Assembly (NCBI RefSeq): GCF_900182585.1
Contig: NZ_FXTM01000018.1
Span: 1 to 45,067 of the forward strand
Source of the DNA: Balnearium lithotrophicum
GTDB taxonomy: Bacteria; Aquificota; Aquificia; Desulfurobacteriales; Desulfurobacteriaceae
Length of the DNA: 45,067 nt
Reading direction: 5' to 3'
The notes under the pieces are model-generated. The model did not search any database, was not told the origin of the DNA, and saw only the letters and a program-made list of their open reading frames with translations. Shown here in pieces: positions 24,049 through 31,478 of this stretch (position 1 is its first letter; each line of letters starts with the position of its first letter). A program made the translations under genes and the position numbers.

Positions 24049-25331
24049 TGGCTAACCAATCTCATTATGTCGTTGTAGAAAACTATTATCATTAAAAGCC
24101 CTAAAATCAATAGGCCAACCTGTTGGAACTTTTCCCTGAACTGTGGCGATAGACTCCTCCCTTTCAGAATTTCTATGAGGAACAGCAGGATAAGTCCCCC
24201 GTCTAAAACGGGAAGGGGAATTAAGTTGAAGTATCCTAACTGAAGGCTGATAAATCCCATAAAGTAGAGGAAATTTGAGATTCCGGCCTGTGCAGCCTTT
24301 CCTGCAACTTCAGCTATCAAAATTGGCCCACCTAAACTCTTTATAGATGCCTGTCCTGTGATGAGTTTGTAGAGAAATGTGAAAAAGAGGTTGGTCTGGG
24401 CTTTGAATTCCTCTACGCTCTTCTTTAGTGATTCTGATAAGGGATACTTCATGAATACCAAATCTACTTTTGGAACAATACCAATCGTGTATCTTCCATA
24501 CTTTTTGTTAAACTCCGGCTTAACCTTTAACGTCAGTTGTTTTCCGTTTCTAAGAATGAGGAGCTCTACCTCCTTTCCGTTGCTCTCTCCTATTGTCCTT
24601 ACAACCTGTTCCCACCTTGTGATTTCCACTCCGTTTATTTTAAGAATAACATCTCCCGGCTTTAATCCCGCCCTATCGGCTGGCGAATTGGGAAGAACCT
24701 TTCCTATTACAGGTTTTACAGCCGGGACTATCGGCAGAACCCCTATTCCGTTCTTTTTATCAACTAACGTGTGAACTTTAATCTCCTCAACTTTGTTTCC
24801 CCTCTTAATCTTTATCCTTAAGTCTCTATCAGGGTTAAGGGAAACTATCTGATTAAACTCCTTCCAGTTTTTGACTCTTTTACCGTTAACCTCCAATATT
24901 AAATCCCCAGGTTTTAGCGGAACTTTTTCAGAAAGGACAAATCCCACCCTTGCAGATTCCACCTGGTACGAAGGAACGTACCTTCCAATCGTGTACGATG
25001 CAGCAAAAAAGAGGACTGCCAGAAGGAGGTTCATTAGAGGACCTGCCAATGCTATAACTATTCTCTGCCAGGGAGGTTTTGCGTAGAACTCATCGGGACT
25101 TTTTGGAGGTTTATCGGGGTCCTCCCCTGCCATTTTAACGTATCCACCTAAGGGGATGAGGCTTACTGCAAACTCCGTTTCGCAACATCTGAACTTAAAG
25201 AGTTTTGGTCCAAAACCTATTGAGAATGTTTCAACTCTTACGCCAAAGAACCTTGCAGCTAAGAAGTGTCCAAGTTCATGGACAAATATCAGAACTCCGA
25301 GGGCTACTATAAAGTAAAAAAGTGTTGCCAT
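24045..25331 (-). CDS. rseP: RIP metalloprotease (RseP/MmpA, site-2 protease)
   Basis: The 428-residue membrane protease has the zinc motif HELGH at about residue 19, an N-terminal helix, two PDZ domains (about 120-195 and 205-285, e.g. NSPADRAGLKPGDVILKING) and the second active-site motif LPVLDGGLIL near the C-terminus. It cuts membrane-bound regulators such as anti-sigma factors, and possibly leftover signal peptides, inside the membrane. The start ATG 25331 has GGGAGG upstream. It lies between holA (34 bp) and tlyA (overlap). Confidence 0.94.
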   Translation of the reverse strand: MATLFYFIVALGVLIFVHELGHFLAARFFGVRVETFSIGFGPKLFKFRCCETEFAVSLIPLGGYVKMAGEDPDKPPKSPDEFYAKPPWQRIVIALAGPLMNLLLAVLFFAASYTIGRYVPSYQVESARVGFVLSEKVPLKPGDLILEVNGKRVKNWKEFNQIVSLNPDRDLRIKIKRGNKVEEIKVHTLVDKKNGIGVLPIVPAVKPVIGKVLPNSPADRAGLKPGDVILKINGVEITRWEQVVRTIGESNGKEVELLILRNGKQLTLKVKPEFNKKYGRYTIGIVPKVDLVFMKYPLSESLKKSVEEFKAQTNLFFTFLYKLITGQASIKSLGGPILIAEVAGKAAQAGISNFLYFMGFISLQLGYFNLIPLPVLDGGLILLFLIEILKGRSLSPQFREKFQQVGLLILGLLMIIVFYNDIMRLVSQ

Positions 25332-25365
25332 TCAACCTCCCATTTCGTTTGAAAGGAAATTTATG

Positions 25366-26316
25366 TTAAAAGCTTCTGAATTCAAAAATTAACCGCTTAA
25401 GGGCTTCATCCCCTGTTAACTTTCCCATTTTCACCGAAAACTCAGTCTCATTTAGGGTTTTCAGTAATTTTAGGGCCTTTAAAATTCCCATTTTTCCCGA
25501 TGCCAACTGAACTTTCTTGAGGACTTCCTTTGGAAGTTTTACCTGTCTCCCAGATAGAACGTTAACGATTTGTCTCGTTTGTGTCTGAAATAAACCTATA
25601 ATTTGGAGGGGTTCTGTTCCTTCGTTTAAAAGTTTGTTAATTTTATTCAGGTATTCCCTCTCTTCTCCATTGATGAGAAGGAATATTAGTTCAAACACGT
25701 TTACCTTTCCACTTGATGAGAGGAGAAGCTTGACTACTTCTTCATTAAGTTCCCCAGGATAGTTCAGGAGCTTGTCAGTTTCGTTTCGGAGCTCCCTAAG
25801 TTCTGCTCCAACAGTTTCAACTATTAGGGAAAGTATTTCATCGGATACGTTTTTCTCTAAAAGTTTTTTCCTTAAAAGTTTCTTCAATGCACTTTCTGAG
25901 TAAAAATCCGAATAGATAACTACTTCCGAAAGGTTTAAAATTCCCGAAAAGAGCTCTCCCTTTAAACTCCTGTAGTCTAAGTCTGAAAAGGATGCAACTA
26001 TAAACTTATTAAGCCCCTTCAACTTTTGGAGAAACTTTTCTATCTGTTTTTTACCTTTTATTACTGAGGGAAGGAGCTCCCCGTGAACGATTACCGGAAC
26101 GGGAGACTCTCCAAAGAGAGAAGTTCCGGTAAAGGAGAAAAACTCGTTAATGTTTTCAGGGTAGAAATTCTCTGTCTTCCACCTTTTAGAAAACTTCTTT
26201 AAAAACTGTTCCGTTAAGTAGTCCTCAGGACCGTAAATGAATATTTTATCTCCAACACTTCCTTTCTCTATTTTTTTTAGGGCTTCCTGAACCTTAACCT
26301 TCCCCTTTGACTTCAA
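25366..26316 (-). CDS. holA: DNA polymerase III subunit delta
   Basis: The 316-residue product has the shape of HolA: IFIYGPEDYLTEQFLKKF at the N-terminus, then a degenerate AAA+ region without a full Walker A, and a C-terminal collar domain (LIFLLINGEEREYLNKINKLL, IIGLFQTQTRQIVNVL). It opens the sliding clamp for loading. Sequence conservation in this family is low, so identification rests on pattern and length. The start appears to be TTG 26316, 23 bp inside the upstream ferredoxin gene, with a weak AAGG site. Confidence 0.8.
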   Translation of the reverse strand: MKSKGKVKVQEALKKIEKGSVGDKIFIYGPEDYLTEQFLKKFSKRWKTENFYPENINEFFSFTGTSLFGESPVPVIVHGELLPSVIKGKKQIEKFLQKLKGLNKFIVASFSDLDYRSLKGELFSGILNLSEVVIYSDFYSESALKKLLRKKLLEKNVSDEILSLIVETVGAELRELRNETDKLLNYPGELNEEVVKLLLSSSGKVNVFELIFLLINGEEREYLNKINKLLNEGTEPLQIIGLFQTQTRQIVNVLSGRQVKLPKEVLKKVQLASGKMGILKALKLLKTLNETEFSVKMGKLTGDEALKRLIFEFRSF

Positions 26317-26851
26317 CCTTCACCATCTCTATCGATTTTGGATTTGTGGGACAGGAGTGGATACACCTCCCGCAGCCAATACAGTGTTCAGAGTGAAATT
26401 CGGGATAGGTTACATCAATTAGTGTAATTGCTCTATCCATCTTAGGACAGCTCCAGTAACAGCTCTGGCAGAATATGTGTTCAAAGGCTACACAGGTCTC
26501 TTTTTTAAGCCTTGCCACCAACTTAAACTTTTCAAGGTTTTCCCTTTTGAGAGCTCCACTCTTACAGGCATCTATGCAACTGTAGCACTTTTCACAGTAG
26601 TTGTTTTCAAAGTTCATGTATGGAGTATCTAAAACGACGGGATGCATGTCCTTCACTAAATTCAAAACCCCCGTCGGACAGCTCTTTACACACTCTCCAC
26701 ACTTTGTACAGAGCTTTAAGAATGTATCCTCATCTGCACTTCCCGGAGGCCTAACGTACTCTTTGTTGGGTTTTGTTGCCTCGTAGGTAAATTCGGCTGC
26801 AGCCTGAGCTATTGACTTTCCTAACAGTTTAAAGAAGCCTCTTCTACTCAT
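26294..26851 (-). CDS. Tat-exported 4Fe-4S ferredoxin, NapG/MauM-like
   Basis: The 185-residue product begins with SRRGFFKLLGKS, a Tat-type signal. Four cysteine groups suggest up to four 4Fe-4S clusters: CTKCGECVKSCP, CEKCYSCIDACK, CQSCYWSCP and CIGCGRCIHSCP. This resembles NapG/MauM-type periplasmic electron carriers. No nitrate reductase genes are adjacent, so its partner is unknown. It overlaps the DedA-like gene by 4 bp and holA by 23 bp in a housekeeping operon. Confidence 0.75.
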   Translation of the reverse strand: MSRRGFFKLLGKSIAQAAAEFTYEATKPNKEYVRPPGSADEDTFLKLCTKCGECVKSCPTGVLNLVKDMHPVVLDTPYMNFENNYCEKCYSCIDACKSGALKRENLEKFKLVARLKKETCVAFEHIFCQSCYWSCPKMDRAITLIDVTYPEFHSEHCIGCGRCIHSCPTNPKSIEMVKVEVKGEG

Positions 26852-27429
26852 GGAAGAACACCCTTTCTATACCTTCTGTAGATTATAAAGCTGACCAAAA
26901 TCAGAAGACCAATTATTAAGGATATTAGGTTCAAGTTTCTCAGTGCAAAGTTCTTTACATCCTCACCGAAAAAGTATATCAGAGCTCCCTCAGCGAAGAA
27001 CCTGCTTCCCCTTCCAATTAGGGAGAAGATAAAGAGTTTCTTAAGGGATGCAAAGAGAACCCCAGACGTTACTGTAAAGAGTTTATATGGAAGGGGAGAA
27101 AATCCTGCAAGGAGAATTATTACACTCTCGTAGGACTCGTAGAGCCTGTGGACCTTTTTGACCTTTTCCTCCCCGAAGAACCTCTCTGCAAGGGGCTTTC
27201 CCCCGAAGTAGCCTACGTAGTAGCCAACAACGCCACCCAACGAGGAAAAGAGGGTTGCAACGATTGCATAGAGAAATGAATTTTCTGGATTTGTTAAGCA
27301 GAGTGTAATAAGGAGAACGTCAGGCGGTATAGGGAAAAAGATTGCCTCTATGAAGGCATTAAAAGCTAAAGCATAAACTCCGTACTTTAATGCTAAGGCC
27401 TTCCAGAAAGCAACTGTTAGAAACTTCAT
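26848..27429 (-). CDS. DedA/YqaA-like membrane protein
   Basis: The 193-residue protein has about five hydrophobic segments. It carries the family pattern FIEAIFFPIPPDVLL, GGVVGYYVGYFGGKPLAERF and FSPLPYKLFTVTSGV of the SNARE-associated/DedA superfamily (YqaA branch). DedA proteins act in membrane lipid homeostasis, probably as flippases or transporters. It abuts surE directly and overlaps the ferredoxin gene. Confidence 0.8.
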   Translation of the reverse strand: MKFLTVAFWKALALKYGVYALAFNAFIEAIFFPIPPDVLLITLCLTNPENSFLYAIVATLFSSLGGVVGYYVGYFGGKPLAERFFGEEKVKKVHRLYESYESVIILLAGFSPLPYKLFTVTSGVLFASLKKLFIFSLIGRGSRFFAEGALIYFFGEDVKNFALRNLNLISLIIGLLILVSFIIYRRYRKGVLP

Positions 27430-28188
27430 CTACCACTCGTAGTTTTTCAGGATTTCAAGAGCTCTGTAGTCTGTCAGGTCCAAATGGATTGGAGTTATTG
27501 AAACGTATCCATTTTTAACTGCCCAGTAGTCCGTTCCAGGCTCAGCCTTCCAGTTTGGTTCCTCTCCACCTATCCAGTAGTACACCCTTCCCCAGGGGTC
27601 TCTCCTCTCTTCAACCCTTTCGGTGTAGTCCTTTTTTCCCTGTCTCGTGACCTGAACTCCCTTCACCTCCTCGTAAGGAAGGTTTGGAATGTTTACGTTT
27701 AAACAGCACCCTTCGGGAATTCCCTCCTCTAAAACCCTCTTTGAAATTCTCTTAGCCCACCTTGCTGCACTTTCCCATTGGAAGTCCTTAAATGTTGCAA
27801 GGGAGAAGGCAATCGATGGAATTCCAAGGAGAGCTCCCTCCATCGCAATTGAAACGGTTCCAGAGTAGGTTATGTCCTCTCCCAAGTTCGGTCCCCTGTT
27901 TATTCCACCAACTACCATGTCCGGCTTTCTCTTCATAATGGCATGGATTCCTATGTAGACACAGCTTGTCGGTGTTCCATCAACTGCATACCAGTTCTCA
28001 TCAACCTTTTCGCACCTTAAAGGCCTGTGGAGCGTAAGTGCCCTTCCAACTGCACTCCTTTCCCTATCTGGAGCCACAACTGTAACATCTGCAAACTCAC
28101 TCAGAGCTTCGTAAAGAACCTTCAGTCCTTCCGACCTTATCCCATCATCGTTTGAAAGGAGGATTCTCGGCCTTTTATCAACTTCCAT
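27430..28188 (-). CDS. surE: 5'/3'-nucleotidase SurE
   Basis: The 252-residue product has the metal-binding LLSNDDGIRSEG at the N-terminus, then VVAPDRERSAVGRALTLHRP and GGINRGPNLGEDITYSGTV, diagnostic for SurE. It removes phosphate from nucleoside 5'- and 3'-monophosphates and is often encoded with repair or stress genes. It overlaps the small membrane protein gene by 11 bp and abuts the DedA-like gene. Confidence 0.95.
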   Translation of the reverse strand: MEVDKRPRILLSNDDGIRSEGLKVLYEALSEFADVTVVAPDRERSAVGRALTLHRPLRCEKVDENWYAVDGTPTSCVYIGIHAIMKRKPDMVVGGINRGPNLGEDITYSGTVSIAMEGALLGIPSIAFSLATFKDFQWESAARWAKRISKRVLEEGIPEGCCLNVNIPNLPYEEVKGVQVTRQGKKDYTERVEERRDPWGRVYYWIGGEEPNWKAEPGTDYWAVKNGYVSITPIHLDLTDYRALEILKNYEW

Positions 28189-28429
28189 TGTTTACTCCTA
28201 TGAACACCCACCTTATTATCCCTACAATCTCAACAGTTCCATAGATTAGAGAGCTTACCATTATTCCGTACTGCTTCGTTAAGTAACCGTAAGTCGCATA
28301 GAGGGCAGATGCAAAAAGGGCTATTACGAATCCAACCTGAGGGTAGCCCAAGGCAGTAATCAACAGGGCTAAAACGCCTATTACAGAGGCAACTATTTCA
28401 AGAAATTTTTGGAATTTCGTTCTCTCCAA
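28178..28429 (-). CDS. Small membrane protein, about three helices
   Basis: The 83-residue protein starts at TTG 28429 behind AAAGGAGG. Hydrophobic segments lie at about 8-27, 31-48 and 53-77. The pattern (GYPQ, ALYATYGYLTKQYG, IIRWVF) faintly recalls half-transporters of the SWEET/PnuC kind, but I cannot place it firmly. It is the first gene of the surE operon. Confidence 0.55.
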   Translation of the reverse strand: MERTKFQKFLEIVASVIGVLALLITALGYPQVGFVIALFASALYATYGYLTKQYGIMVSSLIYGTVEIVGIIRWVFIGVNNGS

Positions 28430-28463
28430 AACTCCTCCTTTAAATTGCTGTTGTGAAAGATAG

Positions 28464-28491
28464 AAAATAGAGAGGAAATCTGAAACTTCAA
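28464..28491 (-). promoter_or_regulatory. Candidate promoter of the small-membrane-protein/surE operon
   Basis: TTGAAG (28486-28491) and TATTTT (28464-28469) are separated by 16 bp on the minus strand, 35 bp before the TTG start at 28429. The same TTGAAG -35 is used at 37123-37128. Confidence 0.4.
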
Positions 28492-28495
28492 ATTG

Positions 28496-29767
28496 TTATT
28501 GAACGAACTTCTTTATTATCCTTGGCTTGTCAACCTTTTCATTCCCTATTCTGTAGGAGGATAGGAACTTCCTTTTAAACTCCTCAACGTTTCCTCTGTT
28601 GTAGTAAATTTCTCCAATAGGTTCTCCCTTCTCTACCTTGTCCCCTATCTTTTTGAAAAACGCCAGTCCAACGGAGTAGTCTATACTATCCTCAGCCCTT
28701 TTCCTTCCTCCTCCCATCTCTACCACAAGCCATCCTAAACTTTCACCATCTATCGACTGAACGTATCCACTTAGTGGAGATTCAACTAAGAGTCTCTTTG
28801 CATTCACTTCCCTTTGAAGGTCTCCACCTAAATACTCAATCCAACTTACAAACCTGTCTCTTGCCCTTCCTTCCCTTATTACCATTTCGGCGTCCCGTTT
28901 CCCTTCCTCAAAGCTTCCCCTCTCCGTAAGCTCGTAGAGAGCTCCAACCAAGGAGGAAACAACCTCTAAAAGGTCAGGCTCTATACTTCCACCTAACGCA
29001 TCTAAGGCTTCTCTTACCTCTAAAAGATTTCCTGCAAAGAGTCCCAAAGGTTGCCCCATCTCCGTTATCAGAGCTCCAGCCCTTTTACCGTAGAGCTTAC
29101 TCACCTCAACCAATCCCTTTGCAAGCTCCTCAGCCCTTTCCATCGTCTTCATAAATGCACCGCTTCCCACTTTTACGTCAAAAACAATTGCATCTGTATT
29201 TACTGCAAGCTTTTTACTTAAAATACTCGACACAATTAGAGGAATACTCTCAACCGTTGCAGTAGCATCCCTGAGGGAGTATATCTTTCTATCGGCAGGT
29301 GCTATTTCAGGAGTCTGAGCTGATATTGAAAATCCAAACTTCTCAACAACTTCCGAGATTTCGTCAGAGGAGAGCTCCACCTTCATTCCCGTACTTTCCA
29401 ACTTATCTATCGTTCCACCTGTAAATCCAAGAGCTCTCCCTGCAAGAAGTGGAGCCTTAAATCCCAACTCTGCCAAAACGGGAGCTATGACCAGGGAAAC
29501 CTTATCACCAATTCCGCCGGTACTGTGTTTATCAACCAACGTTCCTCTTGTCTTTACCTCTATTTTCACTCCCGAATTCAGCATAGAATCGGTTAAGTAG
29601 AGGGTTTCGTTGTAGTTAAGCCCCCTGAAGAAGACTGCCATCAGAAGGGCAGCCATCTGATAGTCTGGTGTTTCACCCCTTGTGTAGGATTTAACTATGA
29701 AGTCTATTTCTTCTTTAGAGAGTTCCTCTCCATCCCTCTTTTTCTTTATAAGTTCTTTAAATAGCAA
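28496..29767 (-). CDS. Pyrimidine-nucleoside (thymidine) phosphorylase
   Basis: The 423-residue product has the family signatures MAVFFRGLNYNETLYLTDSM, VDKHSTGGIGDKVSL, SLRDATATVESIPLI and FDVKVGSGAFMKT. It splits pyrimidine nucleosides with phosphate into base and (deoxy)ribose 1-phosphate for salvage. DeoA and Pdp cannot be separated with confidence; the length is slightly short, as in Pdp types. Start TTG 29767 has a GAGGTAAGG site and follows the M50 protease gene by 14 bp. Confidence 0.93.
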   Translation of the reverse strand: MLFKELIKKKRDGEELSKEEIDFIVKSYTRGETPDYQMAALLMAVFFRGLNYNETLYLTDSMLNSGVKIEVKTRGTLVDKHSTGGIGDKVSLVIAPVLAELGFKAPLLAGRALGFTGGTIDKLESTGMKVELSSDEISEVVEKFGFSISAQTPEIAPADRKIYSLRDATATVESIPLIVSSILSKKLAVNTDAIVFDVKVGSGAFMKTMERAEELAKGLVEVSKLYGKRAGALITEMGQPLGLFAGNLLEVREALDALGGSIEPDLLEVVSSLVGALYELTERGSFEEGKRDAEMVIREGRARDRFVSWIEYLGGDLQREVNAKRLLVESPLSGYVQSIDGESLGWLVVEMGGGRKRAEDSIDYSVGLAFFKKIGDKVEKGEPIGEIYYNRGNVEEFKRKFLSSYRIGNEKVDKPRIIKKFVQ

Positions 29768-29781
29768 CCTTACCTCTGCAA

Positions 29782-30393
29782 TCAGGTTAAAGTTAGAATT
29801 ACTCTAACAAATCCATCTACAAGAGGAATTAAAATCCAGTTTATAACAGGGGTAATAATTAAAATTATCAGAATGATAGGGCCGTAAGGTTCAATTTTCT
29901 TGTACTGAATCCAGTATTTGTATGGAAGGATAGCTTCTAAGATTTTTGAACCATCGAGGGGAGGAATCGGTAAAAGGTTAAAAATTCCGAATGCTACATT
30001 TATAAACAGGGAGTATTTGAGCATCAAAAAGAGGGGTTCAGAGATTGATGGAGAAATGGCGTAAAATGGGAGGTACTTGAGGAGTAGAGCGCTAACAAAA
30101 GCACTCAAGAAGTTAGCTAAAGGTCCTGCAAATGAGACTAAAATTTCTCCCGTTCTCCATGAGGAAACCTTGGTGAAATTTCTAGGATTAATCGGAACCG
30201 GCTTTGCCCATCCAAAGTGAACTAAAAATAGAGCAATAAAACCTAATAGGTCTATGTGGGCAATCGGATTTAAAGTTAACCTTCCTGCAAGTTTTGGTGT
30301 AGGGTCCCCTATTTTGTATGCCACGTAACCGTGGGCAAACTCGTGAATTGTAAGAGCCCAAAGTATCCCCGGTAGAGCTATGAGTAAGTTCAA
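29782..30393 (-). CDS. Site-2 protease family membrane protein (M50)
   Basis: The product of about 203 residues has HEFAH near the N-terminus and NLLPIPPLDGSKI at about 140, the two active-site motifs of the short M50 family without PDZ domains, with about five membrane segments. The substrate is unknown. The start is uncertain: TTG 30393 has AGGA 7 bp upstream, but an in-frame CTG at 30408 has a better GGGAGG at 5 bp and would give a more typical N-terminus. Confidence 0.85.
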   Translation of the reverse strand: MNLLIALPGILWALTIHEFAHGYVAYKIGDPTPKLAGRLTLNPIAHIDLLGFIALFLVHFGWAKPVPINPRNFTKVSSWRTGEILVSFAGPLANFLSAFVSALLLKYLPFYAISPSISEPLFLMLKYSLFINVAFGIFNLLPIPPLDGSKILEAILPYKYWIQYKKIEPYGPIILIILIITPVINWILIPLVDGFVRVILTLT

Positions 30394-30474
30394 AATCCAG
30401 TCCTGCAGATTGACCTCCCTTTAGCACAGTTTTAAACACATATAACTTAATTCCAGTAATTTAATTTATGCAAG

Positions 30475-30900
30475 CTATAGCTTTTTATTCTTTAAGTACA
30501 ACTCTTTAGAAAGGATTAAGCTTTTTCTTAATTTTTCAAGGGCTTCATAGATACTTACTAAATCCCTATCAGCTAAATAGCTGATATTCATCTTAGTTTC
30601 CAAATTCCCCCTTGCCAGTTCTTTTGCTAGGTTTTCTACAGTTTCATAATCTTTCGATGCATTTACAGTGTAAATTATAGTAAATAGAAAAGGGAAAAAA
30701 CTAAGAAGCAATGCATATAGAAATAGGTCCTTTATTATTTTAACGGCTCCTACATTAACAGGATATTTTACAGTTAATACGTAGTAAGCACTAATTAAGA
30801 AAAAACCGACGATTAACCAGAAGAATAGTGCCATTCTAAGTGGGTAGGATAGTCTGATTTTGACGTTTGAGAGAAAGAGTAGTCTTAATAGTTTCTTCAT
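30475..30900 (-). CDS. Two-helix membrane protein with HAMP-like tail
   Basis: The 141-residue product has two hydrophobic segments (about 24-46 and 58-80), followed by a soluble amphipathic region (ENLAKELARGNLETKMNIS, YEALEKLRKSLIL) resembling a HAMP signalling linker. No output domain follows. It is AT-rich relative to its neighbours and could be a sensor remnant or a small regulator of a membrane kinase. ATG 30900 has AGGAGGT upstream. Confidence 0.5.
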   Translation of the reverse strand: MKKLLRLLFLSNVKIRLSYPLRMALFFWLIVGFFLISAYYVLTVKYPVNVGAVKIIKDLFLYALLLSFFPFLFTIIYTVNASKDYETVENLAKELARGNLETKMNISYLADRDLVSIYEALEKLRKSLILSKELYLKNKKL

Positions 30901-30956
30901 AGTACCTCCTTAATAATTTTTAAATAATTATAAATAAATTTAAGTGGAAATCAATA

Positions 30957-31058
30957 ATGATTTTAATTATATTAAGCGTCCTGAATATTTTGACATTTGT
31001 ACAATTAAGGAATCAGGAAAATTACTTAATAGAAAAACTTGGAAGTAGAAATATTTGA
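30957..31058 (+). CDS. Possible 33-residue single-helix membrane microprotein
   Basis: ATG 30957 opens a frame of 33 codons ending at TGA 31058. It has a hydrophobic first half (MILIILSVLNILTFV) and a charged second half, a common shape for membrane microproteins. The ribosome site is weak (GTGG) and the region 30901-31061 is AT-rich, so it may be chance. Confidence 0.2.
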   Translation: MILIILSVLNILTFVQLRNQENYLIEKLGSRNI

Positions 31059-31061
31059 AAT

Positions 31062-31478
31062 TTATAGAGATTCAATAAGTTTCTTCACACGTTTGATAAC
31101 TTCGTTTCTAACCTCTCTAAAGGCTTTTAATTTTTCTTCTATTGTTCCTTCCACCCTTACCGGGTCGAAAAGTCTCCAATGTTGGACGTTAGCTCTAGGT
31201 ACAATAGGACAGTTCTCAGCTGCATCTCCACAAAGGGTTACAGTTAGGTCAAGTTTATTTAAAGGAATTTCTTCAAGGGATTTGGATTTTTGTTTTGATA
31301 TATCAATTCCAATCTCCCTCATAACCTCTACTGCAAGGGGATGTACGTATCCGGCAGGACTTGAGCCTGCCGAGTAAACTTCAACGTTCTTTCCTAATTT
31401 CTTTGCGTAGTATTTAGCAAAACCCTCAGCCATCTGGCTTCTTGCAGAGTTTCCGGTACATATAAAACCTATTTTCAC
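31062..31478 (-). CDS. arsC: Arsenate reductase, LMW-phosphatase type
   Basis: The 138-residue product has the P-loop CTGNSARS (Cys7 to Arg13) and the second reactive pair in LCGDAAENCP, typical of thioredoxin-coupled ArsC. It reduces arsenate to arsenite; a plain low-molecular-weight phosphatase is the alternative, but the distal Cys pair argues for ArsC. Start GTG 31478 overlaps the RND pump stop (GTGA), making it the last gene of the efflux operon. Confidence 0.9.
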   Translation of the reverse strand: MKIGFICTGNSARSQMAEGFAKYYAKKLGKNVEVYSAGSSPAGYVHPLAVEVMREIGIDISKQKSKSLEEIPLNKLDLTVTLCGDAAENCPIVPRANVQHWRLFDPVRVEGTIEEKLKAFREVRNEVIKRVKKLIESL

